Origin: Frischella perrara | Lineage (GTDB): Bacteria > Pseudomonadota > Gammaproteobacteria > Enterobacterales > Orbaceae | Direction of reading: 5' to 3' | Assembly (NCBI RefSeq): GCF_000807275.1 | Contig: NZ_CP009056.1 | Coordinates: forward strand, 2,295,192 to 2,359,191 | Length of the DNA stretch: 64,000 nt | Shown here: positions 9,882-22,493 of the stretch, piece after piece | How the letters are laid out: each line of letters opens with the position of its first letter | Numbering within the stretch: the first letter of the stretch is position 1 | Made by a program: the position numbers and the translations under genes | The notes under the pieces: generated by a model | Databases searched by the model: none | Told to the model about the DNA's origin: nothing | What the model saw: the letters and a program-made list of their open reading frames with translations, nothing else

Positions 9882-10011
9882 CTTTATATACCTCAGAATC
9901 TTAATTTGTAGTGTTTGCTTATAAAAATAACAATCCCAATTGTTACAAACACCATAAGTTTATAAAATAGGCATGCATTATACAGCCCGATACTTATTAC
10001 GTCGAGAATAT

Positions 10012-11040
10012 TTATACTGATAGCTGTAACAGTTTTTTCTCTAATGATTTTAATCGTTTATTCATTTCATCAATATGGAGTACTAATGAAGCTGTTTTAC
10101 GCCAGACTTTATTACTTTGTAAAGGAATACCAGATGAATAAACGCCAGGTTCAGAGATCGGACGCATAACCATACCCATTCCGGTAACGGTTACTTTATC
10201 GCAAATCTCCATATGACCATTGATAACGCTTGCTCCACCTATTAAGCAATATTTACCAATCTTTAAGCTTCCAGCCATAATCACACCACCTGCAACGGCT
10301 GTATGTTCACCGATTTGATCGTTATGGGCAATTTGACATTGATTATCAATAATCACACCATCACGAATAATCGTATCATCTAACGCACCACGATCAATTG
10401 TTGTTGAGGCACCTATTTCAACGTTATTTCCAATAATGACTCGACCAAGTTGTGGAATTTTTACCCATTGTCCACGATCATTGGCATAACCAAAACCATC
10501 CGAACCAATTACGGCTCCAGATTGAATTAAACAATTTTCTCCAATTTCAATATTATGATATATCGAAACATTTGCCCATAACTTAGTATTATTACCGATT
10601 TTGGTATCTTTACCAATAAAACAGCCTGCACCGACGATAACATTATCACCTAATATCACACCACTTTCGATAACTGCATTAGCACCTATTGCCACATTTT
10701 TTCCTAAAGTAGCGTGGGATGAAATCACTGCTGAAGGTGCAATTTCTTCAGCAGGTAATGGTGTAGTATCCAATAACTGGGCTAATTTTGCATAGGTTAA
10801 ATATGGATTGGAAACAATTAAAGCTGCACCATTCCAAAAAGGTAAACTCTCTTTTGTTAATACAACAATACTCGCCTGACAATCTTTTAGTTGTGCCTGA
10901 TATTTTTTATCAGCTAAAAAAGTTATTTGTCCTTGTTTTGCATTAGCCATTGATGCAATCGCATTAATGGTAATATTTTCATCACCACGAAATTCTACAT
11001 TTAATACAGTTGCTAACGTTTTTAAGCTGTATGTGTGCAT
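10012..11040 (-). CDS. lpxD: UDP-3-O-(3-hydroxymyristoyl)glucosamine N-acyltransferase LpxD
   Basis: LpxD adds the second 3-hydroxyacyl chain during lipid A synthesis, using acyl-ACP, in the cytoplasm. The 342-residue protein has an N-terminal uridine-binding domain, then a long left-handed beta-helix of hexapeptide repeats (about residues 100-290), and a C-terminal helix. The catalytic histidine lies in QIAHNDQIG (His239). The ATG overlaps the skp stop by one base (TAATG), so it is translationally coupled to skp. In enterics fabZ, lpxA and lpxB follow directly; here the next gene is tig. Confidence 0.98.
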   Translation of the reverse strand: MHTYSLKTLATVLNVEFRGDENITINAIASMANAKQGQITFLADKKYQAQLKDCQASIVVLTKESLPFWNGAALIVSNPYLTYAKLAQLLDTTPLPAEEIAPSAVISSHATLGKNVAIGANAVIESGVILGDNVIVGAGCFIGKDTKIGNNTKLWANVSIYHNIEIGENCLIQSGAVIGSDGFGYANDRGQWVKIPQLGRVIIGNNVEIGASTTIDRGALDDTIIRDGVIIDNQCQIAHNDQIGEHTAVAGGVIMAGSLKIGKYCLIGGASVINGHMEICDKVTVTGMGMVMRPISEPGVYSSGIPLQSNKVWRKTASLVLHIDEMNKRLKSLEKKLLQLSV

Positions 11041-11528
11041 TATCGTTTAACCTGTGCTAAAACTTTGTTGGTGATATCAACTTTATCTTCTAAATAAAAT
11101 ACAGCCTCAGCTTTCAGTACTAAGTCATAATGTTCTTTTTCAGCTATCGTTTTTACAGCTTTTTGAATTTGTAATAACAATTTATTAGCTTCTTCGTTTT
11201 TACGTTTTTGATAATCAATAGAAAATTCTTCCACTTTCTTTTGGAATGAAGTAATAATATTTTCAAGTTTAGTTTTTTCTGACGCTGATAAAACCATTTT
11301 ATCTTTTTGCAATTTTTGGGAAGCCTCTTGCGCCTTTTTCTCTTCCTCTTGTAACACTTTTGCTCGACTTGAAAATTCGTCATCTAGGGCTTTAGTCACG
11401 GCTTCTTTCTGTGGCATTCTTTCCAAAATTGAAACAACATCTACGATTGCTACTCTAGTCTCGGCATTTGCTATACCTGTAAATAATAGTAATGTACTTA
11501 ATGTAATAATTGATATCAGTTTTTTCAT
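11040..11528 (-). CDS. skp: Periplasmic chaperone Skp (OmpH)
   Basis: Skp is a trimeric periplasmic chaperone that holds unfolded outer-membrane proteins on their way to the BAM complex. I start it at ATG 11526-11528 ([15 protein letters not shown]), which has an AAGG ribosome-binding site 8 nt upstream; an earlier in-frame start at 11555 would spoil the signal peptide. The 162-residue precursor has a signal peptide cut after ANA (about residue 22) and a long charged, helical middle (about 50-125) that forms the tentacles. It lies 27 bp after bamA and overlaps lpxD by one base. Confidence 0.95.
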   Translation of the reverse strand: MKKLISIITLSTLLLFTGIANAETRVAIVDVVSILERMPQKEAVTKALDDEFSSRAKVLQEEEKKAQEASQKLQKDKMVLSASEKTKLENIITSFQKKVEEFSIDYQKRKNEEANKLLLQIQKAVKTIAEKEHYDLVLKAEAVFYLEDKVDITNKVLAQVKR

Positions 11529-11555
11529 AATAATTACCTTATATAATTTGTTCAT

Positions 11556-13979
11556 TTACCAAGTCGAGCCAATATTAAATTGGAATTGTTGAGATGAATC
11601 TCCGTCATATTTCTTAATTGGCTGAGCATAAGAGAATACCAATGGACCCAACGGTGACATCCATTGAACTGCGATACCAGCAGATAGTCGAATATCTGTT
11701 GCCGAACCATAATCAGGTATATTTCGATTTTTCAAATCCCATTCTGTATCCCACACAGTACCGGCGTCCAGAAATACAGATGTTCGTATGCTATTAGCAT
11801 ATTTTTCACTAGCAAACGGTGTTGGTACAATTAGTTCTATACTAGCAAAAGCAAGCGCATTGCCACCCACTGCATCAGAGGATGCTTCACAGCCTGACGT
11901 ATCTCCCAAATTACATGAAGATGATGGTGATAAATTATATTTAACTGCTTTAGGTCCAACTGTATTTGATTTAAAACCTCTTAGTACGGTTGAACCACCA
12001 GCAAAGAAGTTTTCATAAAATGGTAATTCTTTACCACCAAAACCTTTACCAATACCGAACCGCCCACGTATTAGGGTAACCCAATTATGATCGTAATCAA
12101 TTGGATAGTAATAAGAACCATCTGCTATGAATTTAACATAACGATTATCAAATATTGGTGCTGTTACTTTTGCATTTGCTGTTAATTTTAAACCTTCTGT
12201 TGGGAAAAATCCTCTATCCAAAGAATTATATCCCCAATAGGCATTCAATAATAAATCATTAGTACTGAAGGTTATGTTTGATTTATTGATATTTTTTCCC
12301 ATTGATTTAAAATAACGCCACATCCCATACTGAGCATTCATATCATCAAGTCGATGATTAGCATATTCTGCACCGATGCGGACAAAATTTTTCTCACTAA
12401 TAGGAAAACCTAAATTCGCTGTTGTGCCCCATGTTTTACTGGAATATTCTGAAACATCACCGCTATCTTTGTCTGCCTCATAAGTATTGTAATAAACACT
12501 TCCACCAAGACTAACGCCATCAATAGTAAAATATGGATTTGTTACTGAAATTGAAGCCGTCTTGTCAGAATCAGTTGTATTTACATCAAATGAGACACTA
12601 TTTCCTGTTCCTAACCAGTTTTCCTGAGAAATACCAGCATTAAAGCTCAATCCACTATCTGTACCCACACCAATACCAAATTTGATACTACCCGTATTAC
12701 GTTCGGTAACTTTATAAGTAACATCAACTTGATCATCATAACCCGGTACTTTTTCTGTTTCTGTTTCGACACTATCGAAAAAACCGAGTCGATTAAGTCG
12801 TGTTTTGCCCAATTCAATTAGGTCATTACTTAACCAAGCTCCTTCCATTTGTCGAAGTTCTCGGCGGACAACTTTTTCACTAGTAATAGTATTACCAATT
12901 ATATTAATATTACGCACATAATAACGAGAGCCGACATCAACAAAAATAATCAACTTGGCCGTATGGTTAGTGTCATTCAAATCTGGATGTGTCATCACAC
13001 GAGGGTAAGCATAACCATAATTCGCTAACATCTTTTTAATTTTATCTTCAATTTGAGTGATTTTCTTGCCGTTATAAAGCTCCCCAGGTTTAAGCACTTC
13101 TGAAGTTATTTCTTCTATTTTAGATTTGTAACCGGCTAAATTACCTTTTAACTCAATATCTGAAAAATTATATTGTTCCCCTTCTGTAAGATTTATCGTG
13201 ACATAGATACCTTTTTTATCAGGGGTTAAGCTTACTTGGGTAGAGTTGATACTAAAACGAGCATAACCATGATCGAGATAAAAACTCTGCAATTCATCTA
13301 AATCAGCTGCTAATTTTTGTTTTTGATATTTTCGATCACCTAACATATTCCACCATGGCACTTCATCACGAAGTGAAAAACGAGAAATTAGCTCATCAGA
13401 TGAATATGCCTTAGCGCCAACTACATTAATTTGTTCAATAAGTGCCGATACACCTTCGGATATTTCCAGTTTTAAATCGACACGATTACGCGATAATGGA
13501 GTAACAACAGCTTTTACTTTTGCGTTATATTTACCAATACTATAATAGAAATCTTCTAACCCTTTTTCGATGGCTGATATCGTTGTACGATCTAACGCTT
13601 CGCCGACTCGAACACCAGAACCATCAAGATTGGTTTTTAACATATCATCTTTTACTGATTTATTACCAGTAAAAGTAATATTTGCTATTGTTGGTCTTTC
13701 TTTAACATTAATAATCAAAACATCACCATTACGCATGACATTAATGTTTTCAAAGTTACCTGTGGAATAGAGTGATCTAACAATATCACCAAGTTCTGAC
13801 TCGTTTACGTAGTCACCTACCTGTACTGGCATTTTTAATAATGCTGCACCAACAGTTACACGTTGTAAACCTTCAAACTGAATATCTTTAACTACAAAAT
13901 CACTAGCACCTAATGCTAATGGCATATAAACAGTAGAACTGAACAACAAAGATGCTATGAGCAATTTCTTAATTTTCAT
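11556..13979 (-). CDS. bamA: Outer membrane protein assembly factor BamA
   Basis: BamA is the central beta-barrel of the machine that inserts outer-membrane proteins. The 807-residue precursor has a signal peptide ([19 protein letters not shown]..., cut after ALGA), five POTRA repeats (about residues 28-425, each with a G-N-x-x-T/V-type hairpin such as [10 protein letters not shown] and [11 protein letters not shown]) and a 16-strand barrel (about 430-807). The VLRGF motif of the L6 loop is present, and the protein ends FNIGSTW, like enteric BamA. It belongs to the uppS-cdsA-rseP-bamA-skp-lpxD operon, 40 bp after rseP. Confidence 0.98.
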   Translation of the reverse strand: MKIKKLLIASLLFSSTVYMPLALGASDFVVKDIQFEGLQRVTVGAALLKMPVQVGDYVNESELGDIVRSLYSTGNFENINVMRNGDVLIINVKERPTIANITFTGNKSVKDDMLKTNLDGSGVRVGEALDRTTISAIEKGLEDFYYSIGKYNAKVKAVVTPLSRNRVDLKLEISEGVSALIEQINVVGAKAYSSDELISRFSLRDEVPWWNMLGDRKYQKQKLAADLDELQSFYLDHGYARFSINSTQVSLTPDKKGIYVTINLTEGEQYNFSDIELKGNLAGYKSKIEEITSEVLKPGELYNGKKITQIEDKIKKMLANYGYAYPRVMTHPDLNDTNHTAKLIIFVDVGSRYYVRNINIIGNTITSEKVVRRELRQMEGAWLSNDLIELGKTRLNRLGFFDSVETETEKVPGYDDQVDVTYKVTERNTGSIKFGIGVGTDSGLSFNAGISQENWLGTGNSVSFDVNTTDSDKTASISVTNPYFTIDGVSLGGSVYYNTYEADKDSGDVSEYSSKTWGTTANLGFPISEKNFVRIGAEYANHRLDDMNAQYGMWRYFKSMGKNINKSNITFSTNDLLLNAYWGYNSLDRGFFPTEGLKLTANAKVTAPIFDNRYVKFIADGSYYYPIDYDHNWVTLIRGRFGIGKGFGGKELPFYENFFAGGSTVLRGFKSNTVGPKAVKYNLSPSSSCNLGDTSGCEASSDAVGGNALAFASIELIVPTPFASEKYANSIRTSVFLDAGTVWDTEWDLKNRNIPDYGSATDIRLSAGIAVQWMSPLGPLVFSYAQPIKKYDGDSSQQFQFNIGSTW

Positions 13980-14019
13980 TTGCGTGGCTCACCTATAATT
14001 ATATAACTCCATTTCATCT

Positions 14020-15351
14020 CTACAATAACCTTATAAAATCATTAAATAAAGCAATACCCAATAATATAATTAAAAATAAAAAACCAATTCGATAAAATAC
14101 ATTTTGTTGAGCATCAGTTAAAGGACTACCTTTTAATTTTTCAATTAACAAAAATAATAAATGTCCGCCATCTAATATTGGTAATGGTAAAAGGTTCATT
14201 ATACCTAAACTAATACTAATAAATGCTAAAAAGTATAGATAGGATATTATTCCATTATGCGCCGACTGCCCAGCACTTTGGGCAATGCCAACGGGACCAG
14301 ATAAGCTTTTTATACTTAATGCACCACTCATTAACTGATAAAAGGAACGCATTACAATTCTCATCATTGATATTGTTTGTTCGCATCCTTTCCAAAATGC
14401 TCTTACTATATCATACTGTTTAACAGTTGTGTTATTACTTGGATAAATTCCTGCAATTCCAATCAATTGTCCATTATGATCTAATTCTTGTTTTGGTTCT
14501 AAATCAATAAATAAAAGTTGATTATCGCGCTTGATACCTAAATTTATCGGCTTAGCTGTTCTAATCTGCGCAGAAAAATTATCCCAATTATCAAATTGGA
14601 TATTATTATAAGTTACGATTTCGTCACCGACTTTTAGTCCTGCTAATTCAGCAGCTGAATCAGATATTATTTTGCTAATAGTTGGATAAAATATTACCTT
14701 AGCTGGGTGAAAACCAAATGAGATAATAGCTGATTCCTTTTCTATATCAAAATGCCAATCAACAATATTGATTGATTGCTGATAGATATCCTTATTTTGG
14801 GTTTGATATTCAATATTAACAATATCATTCCCTAGTGCGGCTATTAATGCCGAATTAACGTCACTCCAACTCTCTATTTTAAAATCATTTATGGCTTTTA
14901 ATTCTGATTGAGGAGGAATATTTATCGTTGCGGCAGGAGTATTTGGCAATATCTTGTCAATAACTACAGGATAACGAACAACTCCAATTTGAAAAATAAT
15001 CCAATATATAATTAAAGCTAATAAAAAGTTTGCAATAGGCCCAGCTAAGATTATTGCAGCACGTTTTGCTATAGATTTATGATTAAATGCAAAGTTTATA
15101 TCTGTGTCAGACAAGGGATGAGCACTGTTGCGTCCATCCAACATTTTGACATATCCACCTAATGGAATGAGTGAGATTGAAAATTTAGTACCACTTTTTT
15201 TTGAAATATACGACCATAAATTTCTACCGAAACCAATAGAAAATTGCTCAACGCGAACCCCACATAAACGGGCAATTATAAAATGCCCATATTCATGAAA
15301 AGTGACTAAAATAGTAATTGTAATTAAAAATATAATTGTTGACCAAATCAC
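14020..15351 (-). CDS. rseP: RIP metalloprotease RseP (site-2 protease)
   Basis: RseP cuts the anti-sigma factor RseA inside the inner membrane, after DegS, and so frees sigma-E; it also clears leftover signal peptides. The 443-residue protein has the zinc motif HEYGH in the first membrane helix (residues 19-23), two PDZ-like periplasmic domains (about 115-300) and the second active-site motif LLPLPILDGGH in a late membrane segment. The start is GTG at 15349-15351, overlapping the cdsA stop by 4 bases (GTGA), so translation is coupled. It is placed with bamA and skp, the pathway whose stress it reports. Confidence 0.97.
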   Translation of the reverse strand: MIWSTIIFLITITILVTFHEYGHFIIARLCGVRVEQFSIGFGRNLWSYISKKSGTKFSISLIPLGGYVKMLDGRNSAHPLSDTDINFAFNHKSIAKRAAIILAGPIANFLLALIIYWIIFQIGVVRYPVVIDKILPNTPAATINIPPQSELKAINDFKIESWSDVNSALIAALGNDIVNIEYQTQNKDIYQQSINIVDWHFDIEKESAIISFGFHPAKVIFYPTISKIISDSAAELAGLKVGDEIVTYNNIQFDNWDNFSAQIRTAKPINLGIKRDNQLLFIDLEPKQELDHNGQLIGIAGIYPSNNTTVKQYDIVRAFWKGCEQTISMMRIVMRSFYQLMSGALSIKSLSGPVGIAQSAGQSAHNGIISYLYFLAFISISLGIMNLLPLPILDGGHLLFLLIEKLKGSPLTDAQQNVFYRIGFLFLIILLGIALFNDFIRLL

Positions 15352-16202
15352 ATATTAGCCCCAAATATATATAGTATAAACGCTGCAAAAATTGGCATTG
15401 CTGCAGTTAAACTATCGATGCGATCTAATATTCCACCATGACCGGGGATTAAATGCCCACTATCTTTTATATTAGCCTCACGTTTAAACATACTTTCGGT
15501 CAAATCCCCTAACACTGAGGCAAATATTGCCACAACTGAACTGATCATAAATGGGTAAAAAGGTGCATTAAAGAAATGACTATAATAAACCAAAAGCCCA
15601 ATAATGATTGATGAAGCAACTCCACCCATTAAGCCTTCTATTGTTTTACCTGGTGAAACAGAAGGTGCTAATTTATGTTTTCCCCATAAACGACCAGCAA
15701 AATATGCACCAGAGTCCGTAGCCCATACTAAAACTAGAATATATAACAGCCAGTAAGCACCTTCATAGGAATTAAGTCCATAATTAATTTGACGTAACTG
15801 AATCATGGCAATAAAAAATGGCATCAGAGTAAAAAATGCAAATAATAATTTATTAAAGAAACTTGTTCCCCATAATTTTACTGACTTTGGATAGCTTAAA
15901 ACCAGAACTAATGCAACACTCCACCAAGCTATAGATGATAGCAATATGATTTCAAATATATTAATAGGTAAATATACATAACTAGGCAGGTAGTAAATTA
16001 TTGCAGCTAATGTAGTCAATAAGATAGTGAAAATTGATTTAGATCTTTTTGTTGTAAAATGTAAAAATTGTGCCCATTCCCATGATGATAGAGCAAAAAT
16101 AACTAGCATTACAATCGCGAAATTTGATATCGATAAGAAAAACAACCCCGCAATAACGATTGGAATTAATACCAAAGCTGCCAACAAACGTTGAATTAAC
16201 AT
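15348..16202 (-). CDS. cdsA: Phosphatidate cytidylyltransferase CdsA
   Basis: CdsA makes CDP-diacylglycerol from phosphatidic acid and CTP, the branch point for all phospholipids. The 284-residue integral membrane protein has about eight hydrophobic segments and ends with the CdsA signature region: ATDSGAYFAGRLWGKHKLAPSVSPGKT and then KDSGHLIPGHGGILDRIDS (about residues 160-270). The start is ATG 16200-16202 with GGAAAGAG upstream. The next gene upstream is uppS (19-bp gap) and rseP overlaps its end. The dxr gene often placed before uppS is not next to this block. Confidence 0.97.
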   Translation of the reverse strand: MLIQRLLAALVLIPIVIAGLFFLSISNFAIVMLVIFALSSWEWAQFLHFTTKRSKSIFTILLTTLAAIIYYLPSYVYLPINIFEIILLSSIAWWSVALVLVLSYPKSVKLWGTSFFNKLLFAFFTLMPFFIAMIQLRQINYGLNSYEGAYWLLYILVLVWATDSGAYFAGRLWGKHKLAPSVSPGKTIEGLMGGVASSIIIGLLVYYSHFFNAPFYPFMISSVVAIFASVLGDLTESMFKREANIKDSGHLIPGHGGILDRIDSLTAAMPIFAAFILYIFGANM

Positions 16203-16221
16203 TCTCTTTCCTTAATATTAT

Positions 16222-16941
16222 TTAAGAGTCCAATACTTGACCAAAACGCCTTTCTCTTTTACTAAATTCAGATATAGCATCATCTAAAGTATGTTTATTA
16301 AAGTCTGGCCATAAAACATCTGTAAAATATAATTCAGAATACGCTATTTGCCATAATAGAAAATTACTTATCCTATATTCACCACCAGTTCTAATAACTA
16401 AATCAATCGGTGGTAATTCACATAATGAAATTTCTTGATTAATCACATCTTCATTAATATCGTCTAATTTAATGTTATTTTCTTCAAATTTATGGATAAC
16501 TTTTTTAACTGCATTAACAATATCCCATCTGCCACCGTAATTGGCAGCGATGTTTAAGACTAAACCTGTATTATTCTTCGTTCTTTCTTGTGCTTGAAGA
16601 ATCATTTTCTGTAGCTGAAATGAAAAACGAGAAATATCACCGATTATATTTATGCGCATATTATTTTCATGAAGTTGTTTCACTTCTTTATTCAATGCAT
16701 ACACAAATAATGCCATTAATCCAGACACTTCTTGCTCAGGTCGCTTCCAATTTTCACTACTGAAAGCATAAAGAGTTAATACTTTAACTCCTAACTCATG
16801 CGCATATTTTACTGTCCTTCTAACAGCTTTTAAACCTTCTCGGTGACCAACAATTCTTAATTGTTTGCGATTTTTAGCCCATCTCCCATTTCCATCCATA
16901 ATAATAGCAATATGTTTCGGAATGAGTGTTTGCTGAATCAT
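16222..16941 (-). CDS. uppS: Undecaprenyl diphosphate synthase
   Basis: UppS extends farnesyl diphosphate with eight isopentenyl units to make the C55 carrier lipid for peptidoglycan and polysaccharide. The 239-residue protein has the cis-prenyltransferase motif IAIIMDGNGRWAKNR (catalytic Asp16), then TLYAFSSENWKRP and, near the end, LVIRTGGEYRISNFLLWQIAYSEL. One position in the usual SGEQRISNFLLWQ stretch reads GGEYRISN, a mild variant. It is the first gene of the envelope operon, and its promoter should lie in 16942-17097. Confidence 0.97.
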   Translation of the reverse strand: MIQQTLIPKHIAIIMDGNGRWAKNRKQLRIVGHREGLKAVRRTVKYAHELGVKVLTLYAFSSENWKRPEQEVSGLMALFVYALNKEVKQLHENNMRINIIGDISRFSFQLQKMILQAQERTKNNTGLVLNIAANYGGRWDIVNAVKKVIHKFEENNIKLDDINEDVINQEISLCELPPIDLVIRTGGEYRISNFLLWQIAYSELYFTDVLWPDFNKHTLDDAISEFSKRERRFGQVLDS

Positions 16942-17097
16942 GCCAATCCTAAGTTATTCAATTTATTATCTTAATATGTTAACATAACCTATATAGCTGT
17001 GATATTAATTTTCCTAAATTTTTATTGAATAAGTGCTCTATTTATAATTTGTTTTATAAAATCTATTTAACAAATATAAAAAATAAATCAACAATGT

Positions 17098-17730
17098 TTA
17101 TCGAGTCCCATATACTACAATTGTTTTACCATGAGCAGAAATAAGATGTTGTTCCTCTAACATTTTTAATATTCTTCCCACAGTTTCTCGCGAACAACCA
17201 ACAATTTGTCCGATTTCTTGTCGTGTAATCTTGATTTGCATGCCATCAGGATGAGTCATTGCATCAGGTTGTTTCGCTAAATTAAGTAGAGTTTGCGCAA
17301 TTCTTCCCGCTACATCTAAAAAAGCTAAATTACTTACTTTTTCGGAGGTAATCTGTAATCGATTAGCCATTTGTGCAGCTAGTTTCATTAAAATATCGGG
17401 ATTAACTTGAATTAATTGTTTAAATTTTTTATAAGATATTTCAGCAATTTCGCAATTCTTTCTCGCTTTGACCCAAGCACTGCGCTCAATACCCTCCTCA
17501 AAAAGTCCTAATTCGCCAATAAATTCTCCTTGACTTAGGTATGAAAGTATCATTTCTTTACCTTCATCATCTTTTATTAACACGGCAACAGCACCTTTTA
17601 CAATATAATACAAGGTCTCCGCTTTTTCACCTTGATGAATTAAAATACTTTTTGCTGGGTATTTATGAATATGACAATGTGATAAAAACCAATCTAAAGT
17701 TGTATCGGACTGTTGTTTACTAATAATCAT
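17098..17730 (-). CDS. crp: cAMP receptor protein CRP
   Basis: CRP is the global cAMP-dependent regulator of carbon use. The 210-residue protein matches the enteric one closely in length and plan: an N-terminal cyclic-nucleotide-binding beta-roll (about 10-120, with [22 protein letters not shown]), the long dimer helix, and a C-terminal winged helix with [21 protein letters not shown] (about 168-188) whose recognition helix carries the Arg-Glu-Arg residues that read TGTGA half-sites. The start [20 protein letters not shown] aligns with the enteric start. It stands alone, with yheU upstream on the same strand. Confidence 0.98.
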   Translation of the reverse strand: MIISKQQSDTTLDWFLSHCHIHKYPAKSILIHQGEKAETLYYIVKGAVAVLIKDDEGKEMILSYLSQGEFIGELGLFEEGIERSAWVKARKNCEIAEISYKKFKQLIQVNPDILMKLAAQMANRLQITSEKVSNLAFLDVAGRIAQTLLNLAKQPDAMTHPDGMQIKITRQEIGQIVGCSRETVGRILKMLEEQHLISAHGKTIVVYGTR

Positions 17731-17861
17731 TAGGCTCTTCCTCGTTTATTCAATATCTAGAAGATGTCTAGTTATTTTTGCTAGCAACTATACCAAAGTT
17801 ACCTAATGAATAACATAGGTTAAAAAAGATTTTCCCTTATATTAAAATGCTTGTCGCAAAA

Positions 17862-18077
17862 TTACTTTAAATCTCTAATATGTTTTAGATTAATTGTCTC
17901 ATGTAATTCAGACCAAACAATAACAATTTCACCTTGTTGAAGTTGCATTTTCACATCAGCAACTTTTTCAGAAAGTGTCTTTTCTACTAAACCATAATCG
18001 GTACCTTCACGTAAAACAAATGATTCAATAATATTTGTTAATGTATCTTCTTCAAGTTCTTGCCATGGAATAATCAT
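17862..18077 (-). CDS. yheU: UPF0270 family protein YheU
   Basis: A 71-residue acidic soluble protein beginning [20 protein letters not shown], the typical start of the UPF0270 (YheU) family. The family has no proven function. In E. coli yheU lies close to crp, so the pairing here is old synteny. There is no signal peptide, membrane segment or cysteine. Its start codon ATG is at 18075-18077. Confidence 0.88.
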   Translation of the reverse strand: MIIPWQELEEDTLTNIIESFVLREGTDYGLVEKTLSEKVADVKMQLQQGEIVIVWSELHETINLKHIRDLK

Positions 18078-18195
18078 ATGTAATTATCATCCTTTAGAGT
18101 TCTAACACTTTATTTTAGTCTAGTATAATAAAACTTCAATTTTTGACTTAATTATTCATTCTATTTAATTAACGATAGTATTAGTTTCCCCTGAT

Positions 18196-18225
18196 ATAAA
18201 AAAACCACTCATTAAGAGTGGTTTT
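18196..18225 (-). terminator. Rho-independent terminator after rpoC
   Basis: A 10-bp perfect stem (AAAACCACTC at 18201-18210 with its complement at 18216-18225) with a 5-nt loop, followed on the minus strand by a run of seven Ts. It lies about 20 bp beyond the rpoC stop and ends the large ribosomal protein/RNA polymerase operon. Confidence 0.9.
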
Positions 18226-18246
18226 GTATATTAAATAAGAAAACGA

Positions 18247-21200
18247 TTATATTTCATCGGTTGAATTTAATAATTCCGCCAGATTTGCCGTCGCTTCTTC
18301 CGCTGTGATAGTTGATTCAACTTCACTAGAATCAATGACCAGAGAACGTTTACGTAAACGCTCTTTATGGTAAGCATAACCTGTTCCCGCAGGAATAAGT
18401 CGACCAACAATAACGTTCTCTTTAAGTCCACGCAATTCATCATTTTTACCGGCTACTGCTGCTTCCGTTAACACACGGGTTGTTTCTTGGAATGATGCAG
18501 CCGAGATAAATGACTCAGTTGTTAACGACGCTTTAGTGATACCTAATAGATCATGTAAGTAAGTCGCTGGCTCTTTACCTTGTGCCTCAAGCTCACGATT
18601 AATAATTTTAATGCGTGACACCTCAAGTTGTTCGCCTTCAAGTAAAGTTGAATTACCTGGGTTGATAATAGTCGCTTTACGTAACATTTGACGAACGATA
18701 ACTTCAATATGCTTATCGTTAATCTTAACGCCTTGTAAACGGTAAACTTCCTGAACCTCATTGACAATATAACGTGTTACGGCATTAACACCACGTAAAC
18801 GTAAAATATCATGCGGTGATTCAGGTCCATCAGAAATAACATCACCTCGTTGAACATGTTCACCTTCAAACACATTAAGTTGACGCCATTTAGGAATCAT
18901 CTCTTCATATGGCTCACTACCATCAGCAGGTGAAATCACCAGACGACGTTTACCTTTGGTTTCTTTACCAAATGAAATCACACCATCAACTTCTGCTAAA
19001 ATAGCAGGTTCTTTAGGTTTACGTGCTTCAAATAGATCAGCAACTCGTGGTAAACCACCGGTAATATCTTTAGTACCAACAGATGCTTGAGGAATACGCG
19101 CTAATACATCACCAATATTAATTTCAGCACCATCTTCTAATTGAACTAACGCCTTACCTGGTAAGAAGTATTGTGCAGGCATTTCTGAACCAGAAACAAA
19201 TACTTCGTTATCTTGTTTATCAACAATCTTAATTGCTGGGCGTAAGTCTTTACCAAGTGATGTTCTTTCCGCAACATCAAGCACTACAATTGAAGATAGA
19301 CCCGTTAATTCATCGGTCTGACGTGTGATAGATTGTCCATCAATCATGTCAACGAATTTCACGAAGCCTTGTACTTCAGAAACAACAGGCATGGTATGTG
19401 GATCCCAGTTAGCTACTGTTTCACCCGCTTTTACTGTACTACCATTACCTTTAGTTAAAATCGCACCATAAGGAACTTTATAAGTTTCCTTCATACGACC
19501 TAATTCGTCTACAACCGTCAATTCCGCATTACGTGAAGTAATAACCAATTTCTTTTCTGGGTTAATAACGAATTTAGCATTACTTAATTTAACGTTACCG
19601 TTATTTTTCACCTGTACGCTAGATTCAGCTGCCGCACGAGATGCTGCACCACCGATATGGAACGTACGCATTGTTAACTGTGTTCCTGGCTCACCGATTG
19701 ATTGTGCTGCAATAACACCAATAGCTTCACCTTTATTAACAATATGACCTCGTGCAAGATCACGACCATAACATTTTGCACAAACACCGAAATCAGTATT
19801 ACAAGATACAACTGAGCGTACTTTCACGCTATCAATTGATTCTGCTTCAAGTAAATCACAGAAGCTTTCATCTAATAATGTATTACGAGGGATAAGAATA
19901 TCCGCAGAACCTGGTTTTAATACATCTTCTGCTGTTACACGACCAAGTACACGTTCCCGTAATGGTTCTTTAACATCACCACCTTCAATAACTGGTGTCA
20001 TTACTACGCCTTCGTGTGTACCACAATCATCTTCAATAACAACCAGATCTTGGGCTACATCAACTAAACGACGAGTTAAATAACCAGAGTTCGCTGTTTT
20101 TAATGCGGTATCGGCAAGACCTTTACGCGCACCATGCGTAGAAATAAAGTATTGAAGAACGTTTAATCCTTCACGGAAGTTTGCAGTAATTGGTGTTTCG
20201 ATGATTGAACCATCTGGTTTTGCCATCAAACCACGCATACCTGCTAACTGACGTATCTGTGCTGCCGAACCACGAGCACCTGAGTCAGCCATCATATAGA
20301 TACTATTGAATGAAGATTGTGTTTCTTCTTGACCTTCTCTATTAATGACTTTCTCAGTTGATAAGTTATCGATCATCGCTTTCGCAACTCGCTCATTAGC
20401 AGCTGCCCAAATATCGATAACTTTATTGTAACGTTCACCAGCCGTAACTAGACCAGATTGGAACTGCTCTTGAATTTCAGCCACTTCAATTTCCGCCTCG
20501 CGGATAATCTCAGCTTTTTTGGTTGGGATTTCCATATCGTCTATACCGACAGATACCCCAGAACGCGCTGCATACGCGAAACCTGTATACATCACCTGAT
20601 CGGCTAATATAACAGTCTCTTTCATGCCTAACTGACGATAGCAAATATTCAATATCTTAGAAATTGCTTTTTTACCTAACGGTTGATTTACAACAGAGAA
20701 TGGTAAACCTTTTGGCATAATTAACCATAAAATCGCTCGTCCAATCGTTGTATCAACTAATGATGTGGTTGCTTCCCATTCACCAGCACTATTACGTTGA
20801 TGTTCAACTATGCGAACTTTAACACGTGCATGAAGTTCTGCTTCCCCCAAACGATAAAGTTTTTCTGCTTCTTTTGGTCCGGTTAATAACATACCTTCAC
20901 CTTTAGCATTTACTTTATCACGCGTCATATAGTAAAGACCCAATACAACGTCTTGAGATGGAACAATAATCGGCTCACCACTCGCAGGTGATAAGATATT
21001 ATTAGTTGACATCATTAACGCACGTGCTTCAATTTGGGCTTCAAGTGTTAATGGCACGTGTACAGCCATTTGGTCACCATCGAAGTCAGCATTGAATGCC
21101 GCACAAACTAATGGATGCAACTGAATAGCTTTACCTTCGATCAGGATCGGTTCAAAGGCTTGGATACCTAAACGGTGAAGAGTAGGTGCACGGTTTAATA

Positions 21201-22464
21201 ATACCGGATGTTCGCGGATTACTTCATCTAAAATATCCCAAACAATAGCATCTTCACGTTCTACCATTTTCTTCGCAGCTTTAATGGTCGTTGCATAACC
21301 ACGTCGCTCTAATTTACCATAAATGAATGGTTTGAATAATTCAAGAGCCATCTTCTTAGGTAAACCACATTGATGTAATCGTAGGTAAGGACCCACAGTA
21401 ATAACAGAACGACCAGAGTAGTCAACACGTTTACCAAGTAAGTTTTGACGGAAACGACCTTGCTTACCTTTAATCATATCAGCAAGTGATTTTAATGGAC
21501 GTTTGTTTGAACCGGTAATCGCACGACCACGACGACCATTATCTAATAATGCATCAACAGATTCTTGTAACATACGTTTTTCGTTACGTACGATAATATC
21601 TGGTGCAGCTAGATCTAGTAAACGTTTTAAACGATTATTACGGTTAATAACTCGACGATATAAATCATTTAAATCTGAAGTCGCAAATCGACCACCATCT
21701 AACGGTACTAATGGACGTAAATCAGGTGGTAAAACAGGTAATACATTTAGAATCATCCACTCTGGTTTATTTTCCGATTGGATAAATGCTTCTAAAATTT
21801 TAATACGCTTCGTTAATTTCTTGCGTTTAGTTTCAGAATTGGTAGTCGATAACTCATCACGTAATAATTCACATTCAGCATTCAAATCTAAATTACGTAA
21901 TAGCTCTTGAATTGCCTCTGCCCCCATACGTGCATCAAATTCATCACCGAATTCTTCAAGCGCATCAAGGTACTGCTCTTCAGTTAATATTTGACCTCTT
22001 TCAAGATTGGTCATACCACCATCTAATATCATAAATGATTCGAAATAAAGTACACGTTCGATGTCGCGTAATGGCATATCTAACAATAAACCAATACGAG
22101 ATGGTAGTGATTTCAGAAACCAAATATGTGCAGTTGGTGAAGCTAATTCAATATGCCCCATACGTTCACGACGTACTTTAGCTTGAGTAACTTCAACACC
22201 ACATTTTTCACAGATTACACCGCGGTGTTTTAAACGTTTGTATTTACCACACAAACATTCATAATCTTTTACTGGACCAAAAATTCTGGCACAGAATAAA
22301 CCATCACGCTCCGGTTTAAAGGTACGATAATTAATGGTTTCTGGTTTTTTAACTTCACCAAATGACCATGAACGAATCATATCTGGTGAGGCTAATCCAA
22401 TTTTAATAGCATCAAACTCTTCAGTTTTTGTCTGCGCTTTTAGAAACTTTAATAAGTCTTTCAC
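18247..22464 (-). CDS. rpoC: DNA-directed RNA polymerase subunit beta'
   Basis: The largest RNA polymerase subunit, carrying the catalytic magnesium site. The 1405-residue protein has the N-terminal zinc site ([22 protein letters not shown], about residues 70-90), the catalytic [12 protein letters not shown] motif (about 458-469), the trigger loop region (about 915-945, ending [12 protein letters not shown]) and the second zinc site ([19 protein letters not shown]). The length is close to the E. coli 1407. The start is GTG at 22462-22464, also used in E. coli, with TAGGAG upstream. It follows rpoB by 87 bp. Confidence 0.99.
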   Translation of the reverse strand: MKDLLKFLKAQTKTEEFDAIKIGLASPDMIRSWSFGEVKKPETINYRTFKPERDGLFCARIFGPVKDYECLCGKYKRLKHRGVICEKCGVEVTQAKVRRERMGHIELASPTAHIWFLKSLPSRIGLLLDMPLRDIERVLYFESFMILDGGMTNLERGQILTEEQYLDALEEFGDEFDARMGAEAIQELLRNLDLNAECELLRDELSTTNSETKRKKLTKRIKILEAFIQSENKPEWMILNVLPVLPPDLRPLVPLDGGRFATSDLNDLYRRVINRNNRLKRLLDLAAPDIIVRNEKRMLQESVDALLDNGRRGRAITGSNKRPLKSLADMIKGKQGRFRQNLLGKRVDYSGRSVITVGPYLRLHQCGLPKKMALELFKPFIYGKLERRGYATTIKAAKKMVEREDAIVWDILDEVIREHPVLLNRAPTLHRLGIQAFEPILIEGKAIQLHPLVCAAFNADFDGDQMAVHVPLTLEAQIEARALMMSTNNILSPASGEPIIVPSQDVVLGLYYMTRDKVNAKGEGMLLTGPKEAEKLYRLGEAELHARVKVRIVEHQRNSAGEWEATTSLVDTTIGRAILWLIMPKGLPFSVVNQPLGKKAISKILNICYRQLGMKETVILADQVMYTGFAYAARSGVSVGIDDMEIPTKKAEIIREAEIEVAEIQEQFQSGLVTAGERYNKVIDIWAAANERVAKAMIDNLSTEKVINREGQEETQSSFNSIYMMADSGARGSAAQIRQLAGMRGLMAKPDGSIIETPITANFREGLNVLQYFISTHGARKGLADTALKTANSGYLTRRLVDVAQDLVVIEDDCGTHEGVVMTPVIEGGDVKEPLRERVLGRVTAEDVLKPGSADILIPRNTLLDESFCDLLEAESIDSVKVRSVVSCNTDFGVCAKCYGRDLARGHIVNKGEAIGVIAAQSIGEPGTQLTMRTFHIGGAASRAAAESSVQVKNNGNVKLSNAKFVINPEKKLVITSRNAELTVVDELGRMKETYKVPYGAILTKGNGSTVKAGETVANWDPHTMPVVSEVQGFVKFVDMIDGQSITRQTDELTGLSSIVVLDVAERTSLGKDLRPAIKIVDKQDNEVFVSGSEMPAQYFLPGKALVQLEDGAEINIGDVLARIPQASVGTKDITGGLPRVADLFEARKPKEPAILAEVDGVISFGKETKGKRRLVISPADGSEPYEEMIPKWRQLNVFEGEHVQRGDVISDGPESPHDILRLRGVNAVTRYIVNEVQEVYRLQGVKINDKHIEVIVRQMLRKATIINPGNSTLLEGEQLEVSRIKIINRELEAQGKEPATYLHDLLGITKASLTTESFISAASFQETTRVLTEAAVAGKNDELRGLKENVIVGRLIPAGTGYAYHKERLRKRSLVIDSSEVESTITAEEATANLAELLNSTDEI

Positions 22465-22493
22465 GAATTGGCTCCTATGGAGTTAAACCAACT

